From: Glandiceps talaboti
Taxonomy: Eukaryota; Hemichordata; Enteropneusta; Spengelidae
Direction: 5' to 3'
DNA length: 51,000 nucleotides
Assembly: GCF_964340395.1 (NCBI RefSeq)
Contig: NC_135551.1
Coordinates: 22,432,503-22,483,502 of the forward strand
Part shown: one piece after another, positions 1-12,700 of the stretch
How the letters are laid out: each line of letters starts with the position of its first letter
How positions within the stretch are numbered: the first letter of the stretch is position 1
Program-made: the position numbers and the translations under genes
The notes under the pieces: generated by a model
Told to the model about the DNA's origin: nothing
Database searches by the model: none
Seen by the model: only the letters and a program-made list of their open reading frames with translations

Positions 1-1019
1 ATTGCCAACCTACCAAGTACGGTTACAATAGCCGGTCAAAGAGTTTGTAATTTTATTAAATTGTCCAAAAAGTGTATTTATTTATTAGTCATATCAAATG
101 CATGTTCTTGTGCATCTATAGAAGACCTTGTGTATTGTTACTATGGCAACTTGACCATCTCCTGTTAGTAAACAAAGTGTACGTGTCTGAGAAGGCATAG
201 CACAGGGAGGGAAAATTACAGAGTGAGTACTTGTGATTGATTCTGTTACAAACAACTTACTGTGGTGTAGTTATGAAGACCAAAACAAACACCATATCAC
301 AAATCTCAACTTATGGTGTGATTGTTGCCATAGCCATAATTTTAACAGGAGATTAGAAGTAAGACTCTTGTTTCCATGTGTAATCTTAGCATGGCAGTGG
401 CGATGTCAATCATCTTAGGTGGATGCTTAGATTGTGATTTCCACATGTACTCTAACCTGCTCACAATCATACATACATGTACAAGGATACCTCTGTTTGT
501 ACTGGACAGCCACAAGGTCTAGAAGTATGTTTTCAGTATGTACTTTAGCCTACTTAAATACAAGGGCACTACTACTACTACGTGCACATGACACACAATA
601 TACAATAGTCTAGAAGTGTGTTTTCATGTACTCCAGTATGCAAAATATCAGGATAGTACTCCTATTTGTACATGTACCATAACATGTAAAATAGATCTCG
701 TAAATACAATGTCTATAGGTGTGTGTATGTACTTTAGCTTGCATATATAAATAAGAGCACCATTAGAAATAAGACTAGTTTATTTCTGTGTGTTTTGTGT
801 GTGTACATACTCTAGCCTGCATGGTACACAGGTACCTGTACTTGTACTAGATAGATATTTAATTAGAATCCACGTTGTCTCATTCTGAGAAAAATAGCTT
901 AATTATGGCATGGAAAAGATTGTAACCATAACTCTGATTGATATAAATTGTAATTGTACCACCACCAGTATGTAGAAAGAAAAACTAATTGTTTTATGGT
1001 ACATCAGCTGTAATTGACT

Positions 1020-1210
1020 CACAGTAAACAGTGTAGCCTACATCAGTACATGATATGGTGTATTTTACCTACTTACTTCCTTTAAAACACAGATTATCAC
1101 CATAATTACACTAATCAACAATTCTAGTTTGTAGAAAATATATTATTGCCTAGCGATGAGGAGTACGTTGTACATGTACATGTACACGTAGTCAGGCTGT
1201 CACCACTAAC
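1020..1210. repeat. Dispersed repeat, copy 1 of a local duplication
   Basis: This segment matches 1674-1851 in the same orientation at high identity by eye, with a few indels. Both start CACAGTAAACAG, share 'TACCTACTTACTTCC' and 'TATTATTGCCTAGCGATGAG', and end 'CTGTCACCACT'. No coding potential is evident. Confidence 0.85.
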
Positions 1211-1673
1211 TCCAGGGGAAATTCCGATAGATGGCAATACGGGGAGGGTTCATGCGAAAGGGGTCGTTTTTTATGCTGTTTGGTATCAGAAAAGGTATAC
1301 TTTTCATGACGTGGTGGTATGTGAAAGGGTAGGGTGAATCAAAAGTGCCGTTGATTAAGAGAGCCTACATGTATGCAGTCAACACTAGAAGCATTTCAAC
1401 CTGGTGTATCTACCTTCAAAAAATCTGTACTCTTGTCGTTCATGCCATACTCGATCTTGGGCTAGCTTCACCTGAGAGCCCTGGCTTTTCGTGACTTAGA
1501 CTAATTAAAATGCAATTTGGTATTAGAAAGGGTATACTTTTTGCATAAAATTGGTATCACATCACACTGGGTTTCAATGTTTGTGAGGAGCCTCCCTGTA
1601 ATGTTACCCACAGAGTTACCCCCCCCCCCCCCACACACACACACACACATGGAGACTGATTGTGGAAGAGACA

Positions 1674-1851
1674 CACAGTAAACAGCGTAGCCTACATGAT
1701 GTAGGAGTATATTTTTACCTACTTACTTCCTTTAAAACACAGGTTATCACCATAATTACACTAATCGACATTTCTAGTGTGTAGGCAATATATTATTGCC
1801 TAGCGATGAGGAGTACATGTACATGTGTGTAGTCAGACTGTCACCACTGAC
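1674..1851. repeat. Dispersed repeat, copy 2 of a local duplication
   Basis: Direct copy of 1020-1210, preceded by a C-run and a short AC microsatellite (1619-1649). 'ACATGGAGACT' occurs on both sides of this copy (near 1648 and 1853). Confidence 0.85.
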
Positions 1852-3285
1852 ACATGGAGACTAAGTGACCCTTTAATCAGCTGAAGACCCAGTCTTGTTA
1901 CACGTGTTGTTATATCTTGTTACCTGATGCCAGACTGAGTTCCATGAACAATTACATTGTATATCATGTACAGCAGAGATTTATAAGTACATGTACAATG
2001 TATGTTGAAGTAGTAAATTTTACAGGTAACTTCAATTTCAACTTAAACCCCTTAACTGAAATCTACGAGTGACTCACATTGCAGGGCTTAGATAAAATCC
2101 ACTGATTCATGTTAGTTTCCTTGCAGCAAAAATTTACGCAAGCGGTGCACTTTTCTCAGAAATGGTTCTCTAATTACGTAACTGTGTTTGTCTGTATCAA
2201 AAAGGTTTGTGTTGACTATAGTATTACAGAATCTGTCTGAATAGACTTGATCAAAGAAAACGACGTAAGAGGGGCACTCTGGGTCAGTTTCTGAGAAATG
2301 GCATCTATGATGCAACTGTGTGTTTTTTAGTATTCTGTAGCGTTTTGTTTGTTTGAACTTCTTTCACATTATGGTTTCCTTGCAAAGGGTCCCTGGATTA
2401 CTTACACAATGTACATCTAATCCATGAACCACAAGTTGGATAAGAGGGGCAGACAAGGACAACATTTCAGAAATGGCTTACTATATATACTATTATCAAA
2501 AAACTTCAGAAACATACAATAACAACATCTGTATCAATGTCAGTCTTTTTATTGTCATTAATTAAAAATCCTGTTTCTTGTAGTTGTTTGTGTACAAACA
2601 AATACTTCTCCATGGTAGAGAGAGCGAATATGATTGGTTGACTGACGAAAAATAAACAATGCCTTCCTTACAGGTGAACAAAAGTTGCGCTACGGACACT
2701 GAACTGTTTGTGACTTCACAAACCACTCATCTCTTCTCTACTCTACTCTACACCACTGTACATATCAAACTCTTCAAACTCAAAAAGTAACAAACAATGA
2801 TGTAATACTCTGTATTGTTAATACTAGTGAACATTAAACTGAAATAGACATATTGCAGAAAACACAGGGGAAAAAGGACAAGGACAAAAAACCGCAAACA
2901 AGGATGGCTTTTCTTTTCTCTCTGAGGTTGGCTTTTCCTTTGCATCATTTCTGTGTTTGTTTTTCCTGTTTCTTTGTCCTTCAGAATTTTTACGATCAGA
3001 AAATAGTGATTATTCACATCTTTTGTTGTATTCCCAAAGCAAAGGGGCAGTCTATCTAGTAAATTAAACTTGCAATGTATAGACCTTTCCATGCTATCAG
3101 ATTATTTCATTTTAAATTAAGTGATAAAATCAAACGAGGCAATGTTAATAAAGGGACTCTTTCTAATGACTTTCATCAAGGTTAACTAGTGTTACCACTA
3201 ATTCTTTCAGCAGGACCACTGGATTTTGTAAGGTACTGGTCCAGGGACCTCCAGTTCACAAACTGATTTGTACACCCCTGCACTG

Positions 3286-3502
3286 TTAAGTTGTACTCAT
3301 TCAATGCTGATACCCCTTAAATGAAATCTACAAGTGACTCACATTCCAGGGCTTACTAACATGTAGATAAAATCCACTCTTAAATTGTACTCATTCAATG
3401 CTGATATCCCTTAAATGAAATCCACAAGTGACTCACATTGCAGGGCTTACAAACATGTAGACAAAATCCACTCTTAAATTGTACTCATTCAATGCTGATA
3501 TC
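3286..3502. repeat. 94-bp tandem repeat, about 2.3 copies
   Basis: Units begin at 3286, 3380 and 3474 with TTAA(A/G)TTGTACTCATTCAATG, an exact 94-bp spacing. A degenerate partial unit (GAAATCTACGAGTGACTCAC) lies about 1.2 kb upstream at 2045-2106. Confidence 0.9.
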
Positions 3503-4330
3503 TATCGAAACACTTTCACATTTAAGTAGCGTGAGGACTCGGCTCTGAAGTATTATTCCTGAAATGTCATCTACATGTACATGTACCTGATTTACATAAA
3601 GTAGGCACTGTATCAGGCTTCACTCACTCTTGTTTTAATACAAGTGAAAAAAGGGTTTAGTATTTATGACGAAAGCGTGTACTGTACTGTTATGCATTTT
3701 AGCAATTTTGTGAAATTAATATTTTATTTTCAAATACAAAAATAGAAAAATTTATTGAGGAAGCAATAGATACCGCATTGTGATCTTCGTACATAAGCTG
3801 GAATGGTGTCATACATTTGTATAAATTTGACATTACCATGACAACATATGCATGCCTAGTTGTCAATGGCAACAAAAATCATCTGTGTGAAGGTTCACTG
3901 AACTGGCACATACTCAAATCATTGTAATAGATGTGTGTGGAAGGCTTGTGTAATACTCTTAGATACAGTGTAGGAGGTTTCTGTAATTTTGTGTGGACAA
4001 AGGTTGAACTTTTGTCATCACAAATCAACTCAAAACATACAGTTGTGTCACTGTTCCAGTTTTAGTGTCATAACTTATAAGATGTCGGCCAACACTAAAC
4101 TAGTAGAGCATAGAGCATAGAGTAATTACTGTTGGCATGTATCAGCATGTACATGCATGGTACTGCCTATCAGTTTTGTTGATATCCATGCTGTCACAGT
4201 AGAAGCAGGTCAAGAGTCTTGAAATAGATGTGCTTCCTTAATTTGTTTTCCTGATAGTGATAGGTGTAACAGATGTACAGATATAGAGAAAGAGACAATG
4301 CATTAGATAGAGACAAACAGATAGGTAAAG

Positions 4331-4688
<358 letters not shown>

Positions 4689-5254
4689 CAGAGGTAGGGT
4701 GAGAGGGAGGGAGGGAGAGGGAGGGAGGGAGGGAGGGATGGATGGGAAGACAGATGGACAGACAGACATACAGGCAGCCAGAAATACAAAACTCAGAACA
4801 CACAGTGTACACAACATGAGCACACCCCAAATCACACTATAAAAAGATGAATAGAATAGGGATTTATATCCTTAGCTAAATACCACACAGCATTTGAAAT
4901 GTTGCATGTAGGCCAAGCCCTGTATCAAGTAAGAGTAAGAGGGGATAGAGACAGAGATAGACCCATGGCGTGCCTTGTTTAGACAGTCTATAGTTCATTA
5001 ACCAGTCTAAGTTAGTAAGTAAGTCTTCCCCAGGCATCACAATGACTGGACTATTGCCAGGTCCAATGACCTCGGATATACCAATCACTTCTAGCACAGT
5101 TAGCAAACTACATGTAATACAATTACTTTGGGGAGAAACTTTGTACTGACTCAAACATGTCTCTGTTTGGCATCCTGAAGGTAAATATTAGAATGGTTGG
5201 TTTCTATTTATACACATAATTAGATTTATTAAAAAACCCTGAGGTGCAAGCTGA

Positions 5255-5562
<308 letters not shown>

Positions 5563-5747
5563 TAATCATTGTTCTCATTTTAAACTTCTATCAATTATAT
5601 AGCAATAATGTTGTTGGACTTCAAGAAGTATGTACGTAGTTGTATGATTATCTAGTGATCAAACTTATCAATGTTCAGCAAACTTGCAATATATTGACAA
5701 ATAATTAAACTGTCTGGTGTCTATTGGTGCATTTACATATGGATGTC

Positions 5748-5835
5748 TAGCCTGGAATCCATGCAGGTGGGAGTTTTGAATTCAATATACATCAAAGTCA
5801 AAATCAAAATCCCCAATTGCCTGGATTCTATGCTA
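5748..5835. mobile_element. MITE, 'CCTGGAATCC' family, with 9-bp target duplication
   Basis: An 88-bp foldback. The left end TAGCCTGGAATCCATGCAGG pairs imperfectly with the right end, whose reverse complement starts TAGCATAGAATCCAGGC; both arms continue into (G)GGGA(G/T)TTTTG. The element is flanked by identical ATGGATGTC at 5739-5747 and 5836-5844. A second copy is at 29147-29232. There is no internal ORF, so it is non-autonomous. Confidence 0.75.
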
Positions 5836-8002
5836 ATGGATGTCTAACCTGTGTAGAGAATACAATCCAAAGACTATTAGTATTAGGAGAGGTAAAGCAA
5901 GAGGTAAAGCAGATTAATTTTAATACAGATTAATTCCAATAAATGTTTTGTGTATTTTCGAGAGTTAGCAGAGTTACAGCTACTGGGTTTTAAAGGAAAG
6001 GAACATGGTGTATGGTGTATGCATGTACATGAACATCAAAGTCAAATTAGTACGAACATAGATATGGTAGTATCTTGGAATGGTATCATGACAACACATT
6101 GTGTACTGTTGCACAGATATGGGAAATCATAATGAAACAGTAGAGTTACAGCTTCTTGACTGAATTCACTGAAAGAAAAGGAAAATAACACACTCAGTGG
6201 CATATGTTTGTAGGTGTCAAAAATCAAATTAGTACCAAACAGATACATATACATTGTACGTACTTGTGGAATTATATAGTAAAATCAGTTCGAAATCAAA
6301 TCAAAATCTGTTCTCCTACCCCCACATGCATGTACATGTACACTAAATCGGTTTCAAACCAACTTAGTTGAATCCGTTCGAAACCACCTCAGTGGTTGGT
6401 TTTGAACTAATTCAAAGTAAATGGGTTTGAAACTAGTTTATTGATTCAAATCTGTAGCTCAGTTTTTTCATGGGGACAGAAAACAGTTTTGAACTGATTT
6501 TAAGCAGAATTCATTCAGTTTGAATGGGTTTTAAATTGATTCATGTGAGGACAGGACTATAGGAAAAACAATCAGTGTGAACCTTAAGAGGGTTTCTCAT
6601 AAACTTGGTGTTCAGTGCTACACTGTGACATATACATGTATACAACTCCATAGTATTACTTGTACATGTATGTATGGTACGTAATGGCAAGCAATCTGCC
6701 TATCATACATGTGTACATATTACAGAGTGCAGTGCTTACAAATCTTTTGTTTGTTTGTTAGAAATCTACCCACAAGGCTCCTGTAATGATATATGTACAG
6801 TTCACAAGTACATTTGTAAAGATTTCCGTAGGGGTGACTAGCACTACCATGTTATTACAGACATTGGAGTTTTGTTATTACGCAATATGTTGTATGTACT
6901 TTTACAAGATTCAGTTTCAAAACTCACACGTACAAGGATGATGACAGTATGGATTTCAACTTTTGAAAGAAATCGTTTTTGAGAAAAGATTTTCAATACA
7001 GGGATGACTAGTTCTACATGTACCATGTTATTAGAGTTGTAGGAGTCTTGTTATTAGACAATTTGTACTTTAAAAAGATTCAATTTCAATACTCACATGA
7101 GCAAGGACAATGAAAGTATGGATTTCATCTGTTGAATAATAATGATTTTTATGACCAGCCTAAGTAGCACTATTAAGATGATTATTATCACCAGCCTATG
7201 TGGCATTGCTGTCTTTCATATTTTCGGCAGTGACTCGGACTACTATAGCAGCGATTAATGTTTCACTTTCATTGGATGGCTATGTATGAGTTCTGCAATA
7301 GAATAGACAAGAATAGACTAATTAAAACCTCTATCTTAATTGGTGTACATGTATATGTTTAATTATTTAACTTAATTAAAGAAGTGTTGTACATTGTATA
7401 TCCAGGGTATTTGTTTGTACATCATACATTTATACACTTTAAGTGACCACAGTACTGTCATTGTTTTGTTTTCAAGGCAAGACACAATGCAATGGCCATT
7501 TATTGTAGGTACTACATGTATGCTGTTTTGTGTTAGGGAATGCCATCCAAGTCCTATTCTAATAATCTGAGCCATTTACTAAATCCCTGCCTTGAAGACA
7601 AATGTGTATCTATTGTACATGTATAGATGGTCCAGTATTCTACATTCTTTCTCAATCTAATTAAATCCGATATAGTGGTCAGCTAGTGAAACAGTTACCA
7701 GTAATGAGACTCAAGTCAGATGTAGCGACATGGACAGAGATCAAAATACAAATATGTAGAACAAAGGACAACTCATGAAAATAAAAGAAGGTACTGTGAT
7801 AATGAACAAAGAGCTGATCACTACATCAGATTTTAAACAGATGGATTTCTGTCTTGTTTCTATCTGACTATAAAAGATTTATCTTGGTAGTACAGTTTCT
7901 AGTATTCTAGATGCCAACATGATATCAGATCATCCCTAGGATCTTGAGATTCAATGAAGGATAACACTAAACATGTATTTTTTTTATATTTTTTTTTTAC
8001 AG

Positions 8003-8104
8003 AACATTGAAAATTTGAGTACAAATTTCCGACTAACTCATCTAGATCTATCAGACAACAGTATTTCAAGTATATCAGATATATCAAATTTGAACAATCT
8101 CAAG
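8003..8104 (+). CDS. CEP97: CEP97-like exon: LRR
   Basis: First visible exon, phase 0 at both ends, 34 codons. It follows a long T-rich tract ending ACAG and is followed by GTAAGT. It encodes one leucine-rich repeat with the core [14 protein letters not shown], matching the LQHLDLSDNNISQI repeat of vertebrate CEP97. Because it begins in mid-LRR, earlier LRR exons must exist 5'. Confidence 0.88.
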
Positions 8105-9617
8105 GTAAGTGAAAAATGATCCATCCCATTACATTTTTGAACCACTTCTGTAGTTGATATCAGAAGCTTTCTGGTTGAACTGTTACAGCATGTAGCTTAA
8201 TATATTGGTGTTTGTCTTAGGATCGAAAAAAATAACACTCTAATTACAGCTGGTGTAGTTTTAATGCACTATTTTCAGTGGTTTGCTAAGTTCAAGTTGT
8301 ATTCATGTTATGACAGGTACAGGAAATGATGTGTTATCCTACTAGTTGTCTGAAGTTTGGACTTCTGTATTTTGTATTTCAGACTTTACTTCTCCATGGC
8401 AATATTTTGACATCTCTACGAAGTGTCCCAGCATACTTTCCAATAGGAATTGAAATCTTGTCACTGGCTGAGAATGAAATTACAGACTTAAACGAGGTAG
8501 GTTCTACAAATACACACAAATAAATTTAAGAAAGTGAAAATTTATTGTTCCCCCTCACTGATGCCATAGATGCTGTCATTAGCTACAATGGGAACACATG
8601 ACATTCTAAAAAAAAATAGCGCCAATGGTGTTGTAGCACAACTGTATTTGGCTGTTGTTATGGGTGTGGTCTTGTTGCTAGGCATATTTGCATACATTTT
8701 TGGAATCTTTATTCACTTGCCTACCCTTCCCAGTTTTCATCTTTGCAGTATAAACCATCATTTGGATGTATGTTGCCATGGGTGTGGTCTTGTTGCTAGG
8801 CATGTTAACATACATTTTTTGATTCTTTATTCACTTACCTACCTGTCTCAGTTGTTATCCTTGTAATAGGCATTATCACTTCACTGTTGCTAAGGGCATG
8901 GCCATGGTTGCTAGGGCCAGTTGTGTCAAAATGGTTTGAATCTGCAAAGCTCTTCAGATTCAAATCCGGCAGCTAGTCTCTAGACTATCTGGTGAATGCT
9001 TCCTGTCTAAACTAAAGGCCAAGGTTTCCATCCCAGATTGTTGCATTCCTGTTATTTCATCAGTCATAAGGATTACTATATCTCTGCAAGACAACAGTTT
9101 TTCGCATCAAAATTTTAATCCTATTCTAAATTTGGCATTTTAAGCGGTATATACTATTGTGGTATGTGTTTATCAGATTGCCATCTTGTGGTGAGCTTGG
9201 CTATATCCTATTTTGTAATTTGGAATGACTATAGTACATAGATGTATTAGTGGGTACTAATACATCGTTGGTTAGTACAATGTGGTACTTGTCAATCTGA
9301 TCTCCACCCTTTGTCAGAGAGACTTGCCCCTCAACAAATGAGATTTCATCATTTAACAGTATAGTAATTGTTTACCTGGTTACTGCAAAGACATATGTAT
9401 GGATTGTATCTGTCTGTTTATCACATCCTGACAGTGACATACAGATTTTCCCATCCAATGATGATATTTCATCAGATGACATGCATCTATCTGGTTGTCA
9501 CCTTCAACCATACCTTTCAGCAGAAGCAACCCAGACCTTCCAACTCCACCAATTCCTGCATGTGCACACGCACAGACATACACACTCAAGTATGCACACA
9601 TGCATACATTGACACAT

Positions 9618-9675
<58 letters not shown>

Positions 9676-9718
9676 ACACACAGACACACACACACATGCA
9701 TGCATGCACGCACACACG

Positions 9719-9750
<32 letters not shown>

Positions 9751-12700
9751 TGCATACATAGATACATACATACATATTACATACATACATACATACATAC
9801 ATACACACACAAAGATACACTCACACTCACACACACACATGCGTGTTCTTGGATTCAGTACTGTGCACATGAATGTCATCTAGCCTTTGCATTTGATCAG
9901 CGGACATTGACATCGAAATAACAATACCCCATTGTGTTGAACTGTCTAGCCCTGAAATCTACACAGCTTCAGTTAGGTCATTATGACAATAGAAAAGGAG
10001 AAAAGAACTAACTGTTTGTTGCATAATGTCTGTTGTCATGGCAAATACGACTTATAAGAAACGTGACTGCACACAGGTCCTTGTGGTTATTTGTCTCTCT
10101 GTATTTGCAAGATGAGAGAAAGTATGAGGTTTATCTTTTCGATTTGTTTGTTTGTTCTTTCTATGTTATGGCTGCAACTTTGAATATTAGATATTTGCAT
10201 GGTCCTATAAACTTAGTGTGTGTTCTGTATTTGATTAAATAGCTTTTGTTTTGTTGTCACATTCTCCAAGCATGACAAGACAAGTCCTGTGAATAGCAAA
10301 CAATCATCCACTTATAATGTATCTGGACGTTTTCAATCTGGGTGGCAAAGATCCAAAAACCAACAATATATCTATCATTCCGTTGGGAATTTTCACCACC
10401 TTGATTATCCCAGGGTAGGAATATCTCACCCCCCCTAGTGCAAGTGGCTACATGTAGAATATAAATTCAACAAGTAAAATGTAATTTGCTACTGGGGGCT
10501 GAAAGACAGTGGAACAAACGACACAACAACAATACCAAACTTCATTGGAACTAATGGTATTGACAATGCATCAAGTAGGATAACTGTCTGACTGAAATTC
10601 TACTGTAGGCAATGATTTCAAATAAACACACATGGAGAGGCGACAAAAAAAACGTGCTAGTTTCCAATGTGTCGGCATCTGATGAGAGAGTTCTATGGGG
10701 AGGTACAGTGAAGAATGCAGTCGGCAGAATGCTCAAACACAGCTAATCCATTTGTTCTTTGACATATACATGTACCTATTACCATGAAACACAAGATTAA
10801 TAGTGCTTGGTTGAATCAAATGTGACTGCTTGTAAGTAGCTGAATAAAACATTTGAGTTATTCAGAATTGGAGCTATTGAACAACCGTGAAGTATAATTG
10901 TACATTTTAACTAACTATTGAGTTTTTTCTTTGAAACACGTGATGAAAAGAGCTTGGCTGATATCAAATGTTACTGCTTGACTTCGTAACTGAATAAGCT
11001 ATTTAAGCTATTCAAAACTAGACTTAAATAGTGGAGAAAGTTTCAAGTGATATAATTGTCTGTTTGACTACCATTGTGGTTTTTACTATGAAACACAAGA
11101 TTAGAAAGTGCTTGGCTGAAATGATTGCATAGCTTAGTAGCTGAAAGCTGTTTGAGTTATTCAGAACTGGACATATTGGACAAACAAAATAACAGTCCAT
11201 TTTGTTTACTATCATGGTTTTTGTTATGAAATATAAGATTAGCAGTGCTTGGCTTAAATCATCTTTGATAGAAAACAAAACAGAACAATAGGTTAGTTAA
11301 TACAATGGACGCTTGTTTATTACCTGTTATTATTTTTTATTTTATGTTTCTGAACAGATAATCCGTTCTTGTTCCAACTTGCTAAATTGTGACCTTCAAT
11401 AATTACGTCATGGGGTGTTTGAAAAATCCCTGTAAATTTGCAAGGGTCTTCATTATCTGAGTACATGCCAGAGGTAGTCCTTCTTGTTTACGGATGGCTG
11501 ATGAATTAAAATCAACCCAATGACTTAAAGGGGTATGTTTCAGTCCCGGGTCACCACGTTAGTGATAATCTGTTTAGTGGAGCCATAAGGATTACATGGG
11601 CTCATTTTTTTGTTCTAGACCAACTTTTTCTAAAGCTCTATCAAACAACCGTCTTTCACACCTAGAATTTAATTCTAATCTGAAATGGGAATTGAAAGTG
11701 CTACGATTCAATCTCATGTCATTGCATTATCAGTGGAGCTTTATAAGGATTTGATGGGATCATTCTTTTGTGCAGAACCAAATTTTTGTTTATCTATCAA
11801 ACAACTCTTTTTTCACAGTAAAAGTTAAATTCTAATCTGAAATGGTCATGTAAAGTGTTATTTTTCAATCCTGGGTCGTCACATAGTATTGCGTTATCAG
11901 TGGAGCCATAAAGATTAATTTCTGGACCAACATTTTCTAAGTTTGCCAAACAACTCTGTTACTAACTTTATTTCTAAGTTTGCCAGACAACTCTGTTTGT
12001 AACTTTTTTTCTAAGTTTGCAAACATCTTTGTTTCACACCTAAATTTTGGATACAATATTACAAAGGCTTTTGAGGTAACTTTGATATTCATATTGTTAA
12101 GATTAATTTGGTGCTTGTAGATACTTTGTATGTACATACAACATGAATTCTTTCATATTGCACCCATGATAGCAGTGTCAAGTCCCCCCCCCCCATGGTT
12201 TCTTTGTTGCATCACCGTTAAGATTAGATTTAACTAGTTGTACATGCAATGTAAACACTTTCCAGTCCAAGGTTTTTCCCTATTACATCATATACAGTAT
12301 TTAAATGTTGAGCAAGAAAGCTCTTTTATGTCATAAAAAGTTATCTACATTGGCAAAATACCAAACCTATATAGATTGCAACAATAGAAGGTGTGCTGCA
12401 GAAGAGTAGCTCTTAGTCTTACTACGAGTTCATATGTTATACACAGAACATCAGCGTACCTCTACCCATACTTAAAACCTAACGAGGGCTGCTAAAGAAG
12501 TAATTGTCAGCTTTTTCATCAAGTCAACACCTGTATGCTTTTGTTCAGGTAACCAATTTTCCAGACATTCTTTGTTAGCGTGACACAGAGGTCTGACCCG
12601 TCAGATTTAATCTTTGCTGTGCAAATGGACGTAGACGACCACTAACTTATATTGATCAATGTATTGTAAGGTTGGAGGGCTGCCATACACATAGTACTGA

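Noticed and set aside
1146-1337. 63-codon open frame next to the 1-kb duplication
   Set aside because: The second copy of the duplication does not preserve the frame, and there are no motifs.
8570-8866. 98-codon hydrophobic open frame resembling a small membrane protein
   Set aside because: It lies across a tandem repeat inside the 7.9-kb intron, and the hydrophobicity comes from T-rich DNA.
9368-9883. 171-codon open frame with His-Thr repeats
   Set aside because: Translation of CA, GACA and CATA microsatellites inside an intron.
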